Source: CAWJFJ01 sp963800065
GTDB taxonomy: Bacteria; Actinomycetota; Acidimicrobiia; Acidimicrobiales; UBA8190
Direction: 5' to 3'
NCBI GenBank assembly: GCA_963800065.1
Contig: CAWCZO010000003.1
Coordinates: forward strand, 186,001-250,000
Length of the DNA: 64,000 bases
Below the pieces are notes generated by a model. It made no database searches. It worked only from the letters and a program-made list of their open reading frames with translations, and was not told the origin of the DNA. Position numbers and translations under genes: made by a program. Positions 32,502-40,326 of this stretch are shown here, piece after piece (positions within the stretch are counted from its first letter, which is position 1; every line of letters starts with the position of its first letter).

Positions 32502-33976
32502 GTGCACGGGGCCATCCGGTCCACGATGGCCGCCGCCCACCGGGCCGCGGTGGCGGGCTGGCCGTCGATGCGGGCCACGGGGATGCCCACGCCCAGCGAG
32601 GAGGCGGGGCTCACGGTGGCCTCGAGGTTCTCGAGGGCCAGGGCGTCGATGCCGCCCAGGGCCTCGGCCCAGGCGGCGATGTCCTCGGCCTTGGCGGTGG
32701 CCTCCACCACCCCCCACACGGCGGTGGGCCGCAGGGCGGCGATGAGGTGGGAGGCCCACGAGCGCTCGGGCCCGGTCACCGAGGCGTCGACCACCACCAC
32801 GGCGGGGCGCGACCGTCGCCAGCCCGGGGCCAGCTCGGCGGCGTCCTCGGCCGAGCGCACCAGCAGCTTCCCGGTGACCACGGCGTGGGCCCCGTCGTGG
32901 CGCGAGGCGAAGGGCACCTCGGCGGGGTCGATCCCGATATCGGCGGCCACCGCGGCAGCCAGGCGCCGGGCGGGGACCCCGGCCCCGACCACCACCAGCA
33001 GGCTCCCGGTCCGGCGCGGCACCGGGGGGGCGGGGACAAGAGAGCCGAAGGCCTCGAGCAGCAGGGCCTCGAGCCCGGCCCCGTGGCGGAGGCCCTCGGC
33101 CACCGCCGCCACCAGACGCTCGTCGAGCCCCGTGCGGGCCAGGGCGGCGGCGTCGTCGGGCCGGGCGTGGGTGTCGGCCGTCTCGGCCAGGAACAGCGCC
33201 GCCTTGGAGGCGATCCCGGCCGGGACGTCGTCGACGGCCTCCTCGGGCCGGGGCGGCGCTGCGCCGCCGGCGGTGCCGGGGTTGTCCTCGGCACCGGCGT
33301 TGCCGTCGGCAGCGGCGTTGTCATCGGCGCCGGCACGGCCCGTGCCCATGCCGGCGGCGGTGTCGTCGGCATGGTCCGTCTCCAAGGTGGAGGCCACCCG
33401 TGACAGCACGGCGTCGAAGGTCTCGGGCACGGGGTCGGACACGTCCGTGGTGCCCACGGCGGCGGCCACAGACGGGACGGCCTCGGGCACAGAGGCGGCG
33501 GGCACAGAGGCGGCGGGCACAGAGGCGGCGGGCACAGAGGCGGCGGGCACAGAGGCGGCGGGCACAGAGGCGGCGGGGCTGGGCAGAACGCCGACGTCGT
33601 TCACGTCGTCGGTGGCCTCGGCCATGGCGCTGAAGACGTCGGTGGGCCCCGCCACGGCGCTCGGCCCCGCCACGGCGCTCGGCACCGGCTCGGGTCCGTC
33701 TACTGGGGCCGCCGCCGCGTTCTTGCGCCGGGCCCGGCGCGACGGGCGGTCGTCGGCTCCCCCGGGCACCGCCGTGTCGGAGGGACCGGATAGCGCCGTC
33801 GCCCCGGGGGCTTCGACCACCACCCGGTAGTGCTCCTTGGCGAAGAAGCCGAGGACGCCGCCGACGCGGATCTTCTCGGCGCCGTTGATCTTGGCGCCGG
33901 GTCCGACCTCGGCGCGGATCCGGTCCAGCAGGAGCTGGACGTCGGGACCCTCAAACGACTTGAGCTGGGCTGACAC
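32498..33976 (-). CDS. flhF: FlhF-like protein lacking GTPase motifs, copy C
   Basis: 492 residues, the same as copy B except for a 14-residue insertion in the linker (TAAGMGTGRAGADD region) and one or two substitutions. FlhF N-terminal signature present; the P-loop equivalent GAGVPARRL (about 331-339), DASVTG and ENLEAT replace the canonical nucleotide-binding motifs. GTG 33976 lies within the 3' end of flhA in another frame (26-base overlap), giving the classical flhA-flhF order. The protein may act as a structural, nucleotide-independent landmark, or be a decaying one (inference). Confidence 0.82.
   Translation of the reverse strand: MSAQLKSFEGPDVQLLLDRIRAEVGPGAKINGAEKIRVGGVLGFFAKEHYRVVVEAPGATALSGPSDTAVPGGADDRPSRRARRKNAAAAPVDGPEPVPSAVAGPSAVAGPTDVFSAMAEATDDVNDVGVLPSPAASVPAASVPAASVPAASVPAASVPAASVPEAVPSVAAAVGTTDVSDPVPETFDAVLSRVASTLETDHADDTAAGMGTGRAGADDNAAADGNAGAEDNPGTAGGAAPPRPEEAVDDVPAGIASKAALFLAETADTHARPDDAAALARTGLDERLVAAVAEGLRHGAGLEALLLEAFGSLVPAPPVPRRTGSLLVVVGAGVPARRLAAAVAADIGIDPAEVPFASRHDGAHAVVTGKLLVRSAEDAAELAPGWRRSRPAVVVVDASVTGPERSWASHLIAALRPTAVWGVVEATAKAEDIAAWAEALGGIDALALENLEATVSPASSLGVGIPVARIDGQPATAARWAAAIVDRMAPCT
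33486..33575. repeat. 15-bp tandem repeat, six units, inside flhF copy C
   Basis: The same ggcacagaggcggcg array as at 5136-5225, with the same number of units in both copies. Confidence 0.95.
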
Positions 33977-36003
33977 TCACGACTCCGATGCGTTCAATTT
34001 TAACCTGGGGGCCGAGTTCGTTGACGGATAGGACACCGAGTCGGGGCAACGCCGGCGAGAGCAGGCGCCGTAGCGACGGGCGGAGGCGCGACGCGCAGAT
34101 GAGGACGGCGTCGCGGCTGTGCTCCTCGGCCTGCCGGGCGATGGCCCCCACTTCGCGGACGAGGGCGTCCACGACGTCGGGCTCGATGACGAGGACGGTA
34201 CCGGCGTCGCCGGGACGGACGGCGTCGGCCAACTGCCTCTCGAAGCGTGGTGTCGAGGCTCATGATGGGAAGGGTGCCGTCCTTCACGTACATGGCGGTG
34301 ATGGCCGGACCGAGGGCCCGGCGCGCCGCCTCCAGCATCGCTTCGGGATCCTTGGCCTGACGGGCCTGCTCGGTGACCGCTTCGATGACCCGCACCAGGT
34401 TGCGGATGCCGACGCCCTCCTCGAGCAACCCGCAGAGCACCCGGTGCAGATCGGTGAGCGTCACCTGGGCCGCCCCCATCTCCTCGATGACGGCGGGGTC
34501 GGTCTGCTTCACCGAGTCGAGCAGGGTCTTGACCTGCTGGGCCGACAGCAGCTGCCCGGCATGGCGGGCCGCCACCTCGCCCAGATGGGTGGTGATGACC
34601 GAGGACCGGTCGATGACGGTGGCGCCGGCCACCAGGGCCTGCTGGCGCAGCTCGGCCGGGACCCATTTGGCCGGCAGACCGAAGACGGGCTCGACCACCG
34701 CTTCGCCGGGGACCACGTCGAGGCCTCCGCCGATGGCCAGGAAGCGCCCGGCCGGCGCCGTGCCGGTGGCCACCTCCACCCCGTGCAGGCGGATGGCGTA
34801 GGAGTCGTTGTCGAGGTGGACGTTGTCCCGGGTGCGGACGGGCGGGATGATGAGGCCCTTCTCGGTGGCCAGCTTGCGGCGCAGACCCTTCACCCGCTCC
34901 AGGAGATCGCCGCCTTTGGCCGTGTCGACCAGGTCGACGAGTGTCACCGACAGCTCGAGCTCGAGCGCCTCCACGCGCATGTCGGCGGCCAGGGCCTGAG
35001 GGCTGTCGGGGGCGTGGACCACGGCGTCGGGGTCGTCGGCCACGACGGCGTTCTCGGCGCCGACCACCCGCCCCAGCCGGGTCCCCGTGAACCAGAGGAG
35101 GCCGCCCACGACCAGGAAGGCGAAGTGGGGCAGGCCCGGCACGATGGCCATGGTGGTCATGACGACACCGGCGATCTGGATGGCCCGGTGCTGGCGACGC
35201 ACCTGGCCGATGAGGTCGGTGCCGAAGTCCTCGTCGTCGGTGGCGGCCCGGGTGACGATGAGTCCCGGTCGAGATGGACATCAGAAGGGCCGGGATCTGC
35301 GAGACGAGCCCGTCGCCCACGCTCAGGAGGCTGTAGGTGTGGGTGGCGTCGGACACCGAGAGATGGCGCTGGGCGATGCCGATGGCGAGACCGCCGATCA
35401 GGTTGATGGCGGTGATGACGATGGCGGCGATGGCGTCTCCCCGGACGAACTTGGCCGCACCGTCCATGGCCCCGTAGAAGTCGGCCTCGTCCGACGATCT
35501 CCTGGCGCCGGCGCTTGGCCTCCTGCTGGTCGATGAGCCCGGAGTTGAGGTCGGCGTCGATGGCCATCTGCTTCCCGGGCATGGCGTCGAGGGTGAAGCG
35601 GGCGGCCACCTCGGCCACCCGGCCCGCACCGGTGGTGACCACCACGAACTGGATGACGATCAGGATGAGGAAGACGACGAGGCCGACGATCAGGTTGCCG
35701 CCCACGACGAAGTTCCCGAAGCTCTGGATGACCGAACCGGCGTAGCCGTGGAGGAGGACGAGCCGGGTGGCCGACACGTTGAGGGCCAACCGGAACAGGG
35801 TGGCTACCAGCAGGACGGCGGGGAAGACCGAGAAGTCGAGGGGCCGCTTCACGTGCATGGTCATGAGCAGGACGACCATGGCGCCCGAGATGTTCAGGCT
35901 GATGAGGACGTCGAGAACGATACGTCGGGAGCGGGACGACGAGCATGACCACGATGGCGATCACCGCGGCGGGAACGCCGATGAGGCCGAGCCTGTTCTT
36001 CAT
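33951..36003 (-). pseudogene. flhA: flhA, export gate protein, interrupted by four +1 frameshifts
   Basis: FlhA is readable along its whole length but in shifting frames: MKNRLGLIGVPAAVIAIVVM at the start, DVLISLNISGAMVVLLMTMH, then DFYGAMDGAAKFVRGDAIAA, the cytoplasmic part from RRQHRAIQIAG, and VLSVNELGPQVKIERIGVVS at the end. One extra base near 35919, 35489, 35263 and 34242 (each placed by where family text resumes) breaks it. Removing four bases leaves 2049 nt, 682 codons plus stop, the normal FlhA size. ATG 36003 follows GAGGTG. FlhA is the essential export-gate nonamer, so a true knock-out would stop flagellum assembly. Sequencing or assembly error is a serious alternative. Confidence 0.9.
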
Positions 36004-36084
36004 GACACCTCGGGGGACGACAGCGGACTGAGGACCGGCCGTTCCCTGGCCGCCTGATGCCGCGCCGTCCTGGCGCCAGCGCAT

Positions 36085-36112
36085 CTATCGGCCGGGACCG
36101 GTTCCCGCTTGA
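36085..36112 (-). promoter_or_regulatory. Flagellar-sigma-type promoter of the flhA-flhF unit
   Basis: On the minus strand: TCAA, 16 bases, GCCGATAG, 81 bases upstream of the flhA ATG. The 304-base gap 36004-36307 holds only this promoter, the divergent flagellin promoter and flagellin leader. Confidence 0.7.
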
Positions 36113-36190
36113 GTGGTCCCGTGCGTCCGACGAGGAATTGGGCGGAAATTCACACCGGCGTCCCATCATCGGAAAATCCGGGAATTCCCC

Positions 36191-36218
36191 TCAAGTGCCC
36201 ACGCACTGTGGTCGAAGA
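36191..36218 (+). promoter_or_regulatory. Flagellar-sigma-type promoter of flagellin copy 2
   Basis: TCAA, 16 bases, GTCGAAGA, identical to the box before copy 1. Confidence 0.7.
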
Positions 36219-36307
36219 TTCGGTGTCATCCCGCATGGTCGAGGTCTGGCCGGGTGGGGACGTGCGAAGAGCTCCACGGACGGAGCGTTCCATCAAGGAG
36301 GAAACGG

Positions 36308-37144
36308 ATGTCTTCCCTCGTAGTGAACACCAATCAGTCTGCGATCAACGCGTTCAACAACCTGAACTCGACCGACGCAGCCATGACCAAGGCGATCTCG
36401 GAGCTGTCTTCGGGTCTCCAGATCCAGACGGCGGCCGACAACCCGGCCGGCTATGTGGTGGCCGAGGGGCTCGAGAGCCAGGCCAACGGCTTCACCCAGG
36501 CCATCTCCAACGCCCAGGCCGGTGTGTCGTTGATCCAGACGGCCAGCGGTGCCCTGAACCAGATCACCTCGATCCTGCAGACCATGAACCAGCTGGCTCT
36601 GAGCTCGTCCAACGGCGCCACCAACGACACCGGTTCGTTGAACGCCAACGAGCAGGAGTTCACCGCCCTGCAGAACCAGATCGACCAGATCGCCAGCACC
36701 ACGTCCTACGGGACAACGGCGCTGCTCGACGGCACCTTCACCAACCAGAGCCTGCAGGTGGGGGCGTTCGACAACTCCAACCAGCAGCTGACCCTCACCA
36801 TCGGGGCCGCCACCACCGGCGCCCTGGGTGTGTCGACCACCTCTGTCAGTGTGGCGTCGCAGGTGAGCGCCCAGGCGGCCGTCAGTGCCGTCCAGGCGGC
36901 CATCTCCACCGTGGCCTCCATCGAAGCCAACGTGGGTGCCACCCAGAACCAGCTGGCGGTGGTCGTGGCCAACCTGACGGTGGGCCAGCAGAACCTGCAG
37001 TCCGCCTACTCGGGGCTGGTCGACGTGAACTTCGCCCAGGAGACGACCACGTTCACGACGGACCAGATCCTGATGCAGTCAGGCATCTCCATGTTGAGCC
37101 AGGCCCAGCAGACACCGTCGCTGGTGCTCAAGCTCCTGGGCTAG
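36308..37144 (+). CDS. fliC: Flagellin, copy 2
   Basis: 278 residues, protein identical to copy 1 (10252-11088); the one difference noticed is a synonymous serine codon. Same AAGGAGG ribosome site, promoter and terminator because the whole cassette is repeated. Divergent from flhA and upstream of the flbD-motA-motB-fliL run. Two identical expressed copies could raise flagellin dosage, or be a recent duplication not yet diverged. Confidence 0.96.
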   Translation: MSSLVVNTNQSAINAFNNLNSTDAAMTKAISELSSGLQIQTAADNPAGYVVAEGLESQANGFTQAISNAQAGVSLIQTASGALNQITSILQTMNQLALSSSNGATNDTGSLNANEQEFTALQNQIDQIASTTSYGTTALLDGTFTNQSLQVGAFDNSNQQLTLTIGAATTGALGVSTTSVSVASQVSAQAAVSAVQAAISTVASIEANVGATQNQLAVVVANLTVGQQNLQSAYSGLVDVNFAQETTTFTTDQILMQSGISMLSQAQQTPSLVLKLLG

Positions 37145-37162
37145 TCCGGCGCGGGGCCTGAT

Positions 37163-37196
37163 CCCCCCGGGGACGACAACCGACGTCCCCGGGGGG
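37163..37196 (+). terminator. Strong hairpin terminator after flagellin copy 2
   Basis: The same 13-base-pair stem and 8-base loop as after copy 1. Confidence 0.8.
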
Positions 37197-37317
37197 AGGC
37201 TCCAAGACCGACACCCGGCTGAGATCGAACCGACGAGATGACTCTCGTCCGAGCCGTTCTCTTCCATGGACCGGATCGAGCCGGTGGTGACGCCGACTCT
37301 CGAGCAAGGGGGGACCG

Positions 37318-37623
37318 ATGATTTCGCTCACGCGCTTCAACAGCGGCGAGCGCATCGCGATCAACCCCGACTTGATCGAGCGCATCGAGGAGATCCCCGA
37401 CACCGTCGTCACCATGACGAACGGCAACCGGCATGTGATCGGGGAGAGCATCGACGAGATCACCGACAAGGTCCGGTCCTTCCGGGCGTCTCAACTCACT
37501 CTCGCCATGAAGATGGCGGACCATCCCTCTGTCGACGGCACGGCGCGGCTCCACGTCATCAGGGGCGCACGCGGCGGCGATGACAGCGCAAGAACGATCG
37601 AGTCGAAGGCTGTGAAGCCATGA
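37318..37623 (+). CDS. flbD: FlbD family flagellar protein, copy 2
   Basis: 101 residues with the FlbD core (MISLTRFNSGERIAINPDLI, TVVTMTNGNRHVIGESID). It is a diverged paralogue of 3601-3906, similar over most positions but not part of the recent repeats. It overlaps motA by ATGA, the usual flbD-motA-motB-fliL order. No good flagellar-sigma box was found in the 105 bases upstream, so it may depend on read-through from flagellin or on another promoter. Confidence 0.88.
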   Translation: MISLTRFNSGERIAINPDLIERIEEIPDTVVTMTNGNRHVIGESIDEITDKVRSFRASQLTLAMKMADHPSVDGTARLHVIRGARGGDDSARTIESKAVKP

Positions 37624-38414
37624 AGAAGCTGGACCGGATGACACCGATGGCCGTGGGTGGGGCCTTGGTCGCCGTCTTCGCCTCGATGATCGTCGACGGC
37701 TCGAGCCCGACCCTGCTGTTCAAGCCGGCGCCCATGATCCTCGTGTTCGGCGGCACGGCGCTGGCCGCCGCCGGCGGTTTCATGAAGAGCGACGTTAGCA
37801 AGATGAAGAACGTCCTCAAGGCCGCCATGGGCGTTGAAGAGGACGATCCCGATGACGACATCGCCAAGCTCGTCAGCTTGGCCGAACTGGCACGCCGCGA
37901 CGGGCTGCTGGCGCTCGACAAGGCGGCCGAACAGGTCGAGGACCCCTTCTTCCGGCGGGGTCTGCAGATGACCGCCGACGGCATCGACCCCGAGGAGATC
38001 CAGGACATCCTCGAGGGCGACATCATGGCCATGAAGGAACGGCACAAGGCGGGGTCCAAGTTCTTCGGCGACATGGGGGGTTTCTCCCCCACGTTGGGGA
38101 TCATCGGAACGGTCATCGGCCTCATCCACGTCCTGGCCAATCTTTCGAACCCCAACGTCATCGGCCCGGCCATCGGGTCGGCCTTCACCGCCACCTTGTG
38201 GGGCGTGCTCGCCGCCAACCTCCTGTGGCTTCCCATCTCCAACAAGCTCAAGCGCGCCTCGGAACTCGAGGTCCATCACAAGAAGATGGTCCTCGACGGC
38301 CTGTTGGCCATCCAGGCCGGCAGTAGCCCCCGGCTCATCCAGACCCGCCTCCAGTCGTATCTGTCGACGTCGGCCCGTGGGGCCGGTGGCAAATCCTCCA
38401 AGGAAGCGGCATGA
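37620..38414 (+). CDS. motA: Flagellar motor stator protein MotA
   Basis: 264 residues with four membrane segments. Motifs: MTPMAVGGALVAVFASMIVD, PAPMILVFGGTALAAAGGFM, a cytoplasmic loop (LAELARRDGLLALDKAAEQV; RRGLQMTADGIDPEEIQ), then MGGFSPTLGIIGTVIGLIHV and AFTATLWGVLAANLLWLPI. MotA forms the ion-driven stator with MotB. Overlaps flbD and motB by 4 bases each. Confidence 0.95.
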   Translation: MKKLDRMTPMAVGGALVAVFASMIVDGSSPTLLFKPAPMILVFGGTALAAAGGFMKSDVSKMKNVLKAAMGVEEDDPDDDIAKLVSLAELARRDGLLALDKAAEQVEDPFFRRGLQMTADGIDPEEIQDILEGDIMAMKERHKAGSKFFGDMGGFSPTLGIIGTVIGLIHVLANLSNPNVIGPAIGSAFTATLWGVLAANLLWLPISNKLKRASELEVHHKKMVLDGLLAIQAGSSPRLIQTRLQSYLSTSARGAGGKSSKEAA

Positions 38415-39229
38415 AAGGCCGCCTCGCCGAAGCGGGCGAGTCCGAGGAGGTGGAGAACTCAGAGCGTTGGTTGCTGACCTATGCCGACATGATCACGCTG
38501 CTGTTGGCGTTGTTCATCGTCCTTTTCGCCGTTAGCACCATCAGTACCAAGAAGTTCGAGGCGTTGGCGCTGGGGCTGCAGAAGAGTTTCTCGCCCAATC
38601 CCGGCGTCCTTCCCTCGAGTAACGGGGTGGAGCAGTACGACAGCCTGACGCCCACCGCCGGCCCGCGGCAGGTCCAGCAGACGCCGAGCGTCAACACGCC
38701 CGTCAAGCAGGCGTCGTCCACGGCCGCCCCCTCGTCGCTGTCCGCCTCGGCCGAGGCCCAACTCACCTCGGTGGACCAGAAGATCACCCAGGCCATCGCC
38801 GCCAAGGGGTTGCAGGGTGTGGCCGGGGTGACGACATCCATCCAGACCCGCGGCCTGGTCGTGCAGGTCCTCACCGACCGCGTCTTCTTCGCCTCCGACT
38901 CGGCCGACCTCGGGCCTGCGGGCGACGAGGTCGTCGACACCATCGCGTCGGTGCTGCGGGCCACCAGTAACGACATCGACATCGAGGGCTACACCGACGA
39001 CGAGCCCATCACCGGTGGTCCGTACACGACCAACGAGGAGCTCAGCGCCGTGCGGGCGGCCACCGTCGTCACCAGGCTGGTCGACCAGGACGGCCTCGAC
39101 CCCGATCGGCTGGCGGCCACCGGCTACGGCGCCTCGCACGCCGTGGCGCCCAACACCACGCCGGCCGACCGTGCCCTGAACCGCCGGATCGACTTCGTCA
39201 TCCTCGCCCCGGGAGCCAACCAGCCATGA
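38411..39229 (+). CDS. motB: Flagellar motor stator protein MotB
   Basis: 272 residues. The N-terminal helix contains the ion-binding Asp (WLLTYADMITLLLALFIVLF). A Pro/Ser-rich plug/linker follows, then an OmpA-like peptidoglycan-binding domain (VLTDRVFFASDSADLGPAGD, DIDIEGYTDDEPI, LSAVRAATVVTRLV, ATGYGASHAVAPNTTPADRA, NRRIDFVIL). Pairs with MotA and anchors the stator to the wall. Confidence 0.95.
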   Translation: MKGRLAEAGESEEVENSERWLLTYADMITLLLALFIVLFAVSTISTKKFEALALGLQKSFSPNPGVLPSSNGVEQYDSLTPTAGPRQVQQTPSVNTPVKQASSTAAPSSLSASAEAQLTSVDQKITQAIAAKGLQGVAGVTTSIQTRGLVVQVLTDRVFFASDSADLGPAGDEVVDTIASVLRATSNDIDIEGYTDDEPITGGPYTTNEELSAVRAATVVTRLVDQDGLDPDRLAATGYGASHAVAPNTTPADRALNRRIDFVILAPGANQP

Positions 39230-39738
39230 GCGCCGTGGCCACCGATCAGGTGACGAAGCCCACCCCCGTCGGGGCGGAGTCGGCCGCGGCCGACGCCGAG
39301 GGCGGCGAGGTCAAGGTCAAGAAGAGCAAGAAGAAGCTCGTCATCATCATGGTCGTCGTCCTGCTGGTGGGCGGGTTCGAGGCCAAGTCGATCCTGCTCA
39401 AGCCGCACTACAAGCCGGGACAGCCCGTTCCCCTCGGCATCATCCTGCCCCTCGACCAGCTCACGGTGAACATGTCCGACGGCCACCTCGTGCAGGCGTC
39501 GATCTCCCTCCAGCTGACCAAGGTGGCGTCCAAGGCGGCGACCCTCGACGTCCCCCGCTTCGACGACGCCGCCATCACCGTCCTGGGGGCCGAGACCTAC
39601 GACGCGTTGCTCGCCCCCGGCGGGCGGACCGAGGCCAAGGCCGAGATCCTGGCCCTGGACCAGAAGATCCTCCCGCCCGTCGACGGCGCCGCCGAACAGG
39701 TGAGCGCCGTGTACTTCACCAGCTTCGTGGTCCAGTGA
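39226..39738 (+). CDS. fliL: Flagellar basal body-associated protein FliL
   Basis: 170 residues: an acidic N-terminus, a KKSKKK cluster, one membrane helix (KLVIIMVVVLLVGGFEA) and a FliL-type extracellular domain (LDQLTVNMSDGHLVQASISL; AEILALDQKILP; VSAVYFTSFVVQ). FliL rings the stator. Overlaps motB by ATGA. Confidence 0.9.
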   Translation: MSAVATDQVTKPTPVGAESAAADAEGGEVKVKKSKKKLVIIMVVVLLVGGFEAKSILLKPHYKPGQPVPLGIILPLDQLTVNMSDGHLVQASISLQLTKVASKAATLDVPRFDDAAITVLGAETYDALLAPGGRTEAKAEILALDQKILPPVDGAAEQVSAVYFTSFVVQ

Positions 39739-39793
39739 GACGCCCCCGGCGGGAGGCCGATCGGACCGGGGAGGGACTTTCGTGGACGGGGAC

Positions 39794-39821
39794 TACACCT
39801 GGCGCCGGAACCGGCCGATAA
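39794..39821 (+). promoter_or_regulatory. Flagellar-sigma-type promoter of the flgN-flgK-flgL-fliW unit
   Basis: TACA, 16 bases, GCCGATAA, the full canonical FliA/WhiG -10. It ends seven bases before the flgN ATG, so transcription should start at or beside the start codon. Confidence 0.7.
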
Positions 39822-39828
39822 GGCCCAG

Positions 39829-40311
39829 ATGGGACTGAACGCCCTGGTCGTCTGCCTGTTCGAGGAGAGCGAGGCGCTCGAGCACCTCGCCTTCAAACTC
39901 GAGCAGGAGCAGCTGGTGCTGGTGGCCGGGAAGCCCCGGTTGCTGGCCCGCAACAGCGCTGAGTTCGAGCAGGCCGTGAAGGCCCTGGACGTGGTCAGCC
40001 GCCGCCGGGAACAGCTGGTGGAGGCGGCCGCCGTCGAGCTGGGGCTGCCCCCGACCACCACGCTGAGCGCCCTGGCCGACGCCGCCGCCGACGAGGACGA
40101 GCGCCGGGTGCTCGGCGAACGGCGCCAGATCATGCGGACCCAGGTGGCACGGATCAACAGTCTCTGTGCCAAGAACCGCCAGATCCTGGCCCGGAACCTG
40201 GCCGCCACCACGGACGCCCTCGCCCTCCTGGGCGAGAGCCCTTCGTACACGGCGATGGCGACGACCACGGTGGGGGCACCGCGTGCGCGCGTGCTCGACG
40301 CCAGGGCCTAG
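39829..40311 (+). CDS. flgN: FlgN-family flagellar export chaperone
   Basis: 160 residues, almost wholly helical, with the FlgN pattern: an N-terminal helix (LVVCLFEESEALEHLAFKLE), ARNSAEFEQAVKALDVVSRR and a later LCAKNRQILARNL (compare NxxNxxLL of FlgN). It directly precedes flgK and flgL, whose products FlgN escorts to the export gate. The ATG has no ribosome site and lies seven bases after a GCCGATAA box: probably a leaderless mRNA. Confidence 0.75.
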   Translation: MGLNALVVCLFEESEALEHLAFKLEQEQLVLVAGKPRLLARNSAEFEQAVKALDVVSRRREQLVEAAAVELGLPPTTTLSALADAAADEDERRVLGERRQIMRTQVARINSLCAKNRQILARNLAATTDALALLGESPSYTAMATTTVGAPRARVLDARA

Positions 40312-40326
40312 GGAGAAGGACACGCC

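Larger units (their letters stand above)
32241..34038. repeat. flhF repeat block, copy C (1798 bp), probable source copy
   Basis: Direct repeat of 3933-5688. It has a 42-base stretch around 33320-33361 that is absent from the other copy. The upstream border falls inside flhA, which is present in full only here. Confidence 0.92.
36177..37212. repeat. Flagellin cassette, copy 2 (1036 bp)
   Basis: Direct repeat of 10121-11156 in the same orientation, 26,056 bases away, with one mismatch noticed. It contains promoter, gene and terminator; both flanks differ completely. Confidence 0.95.

Noticed and set aside
37204..37231. Flagellar-type promoter before flbD-motA
   Set aside because: ATCGAAC occurs, but the -35 does not fit at a 16-base spacing.
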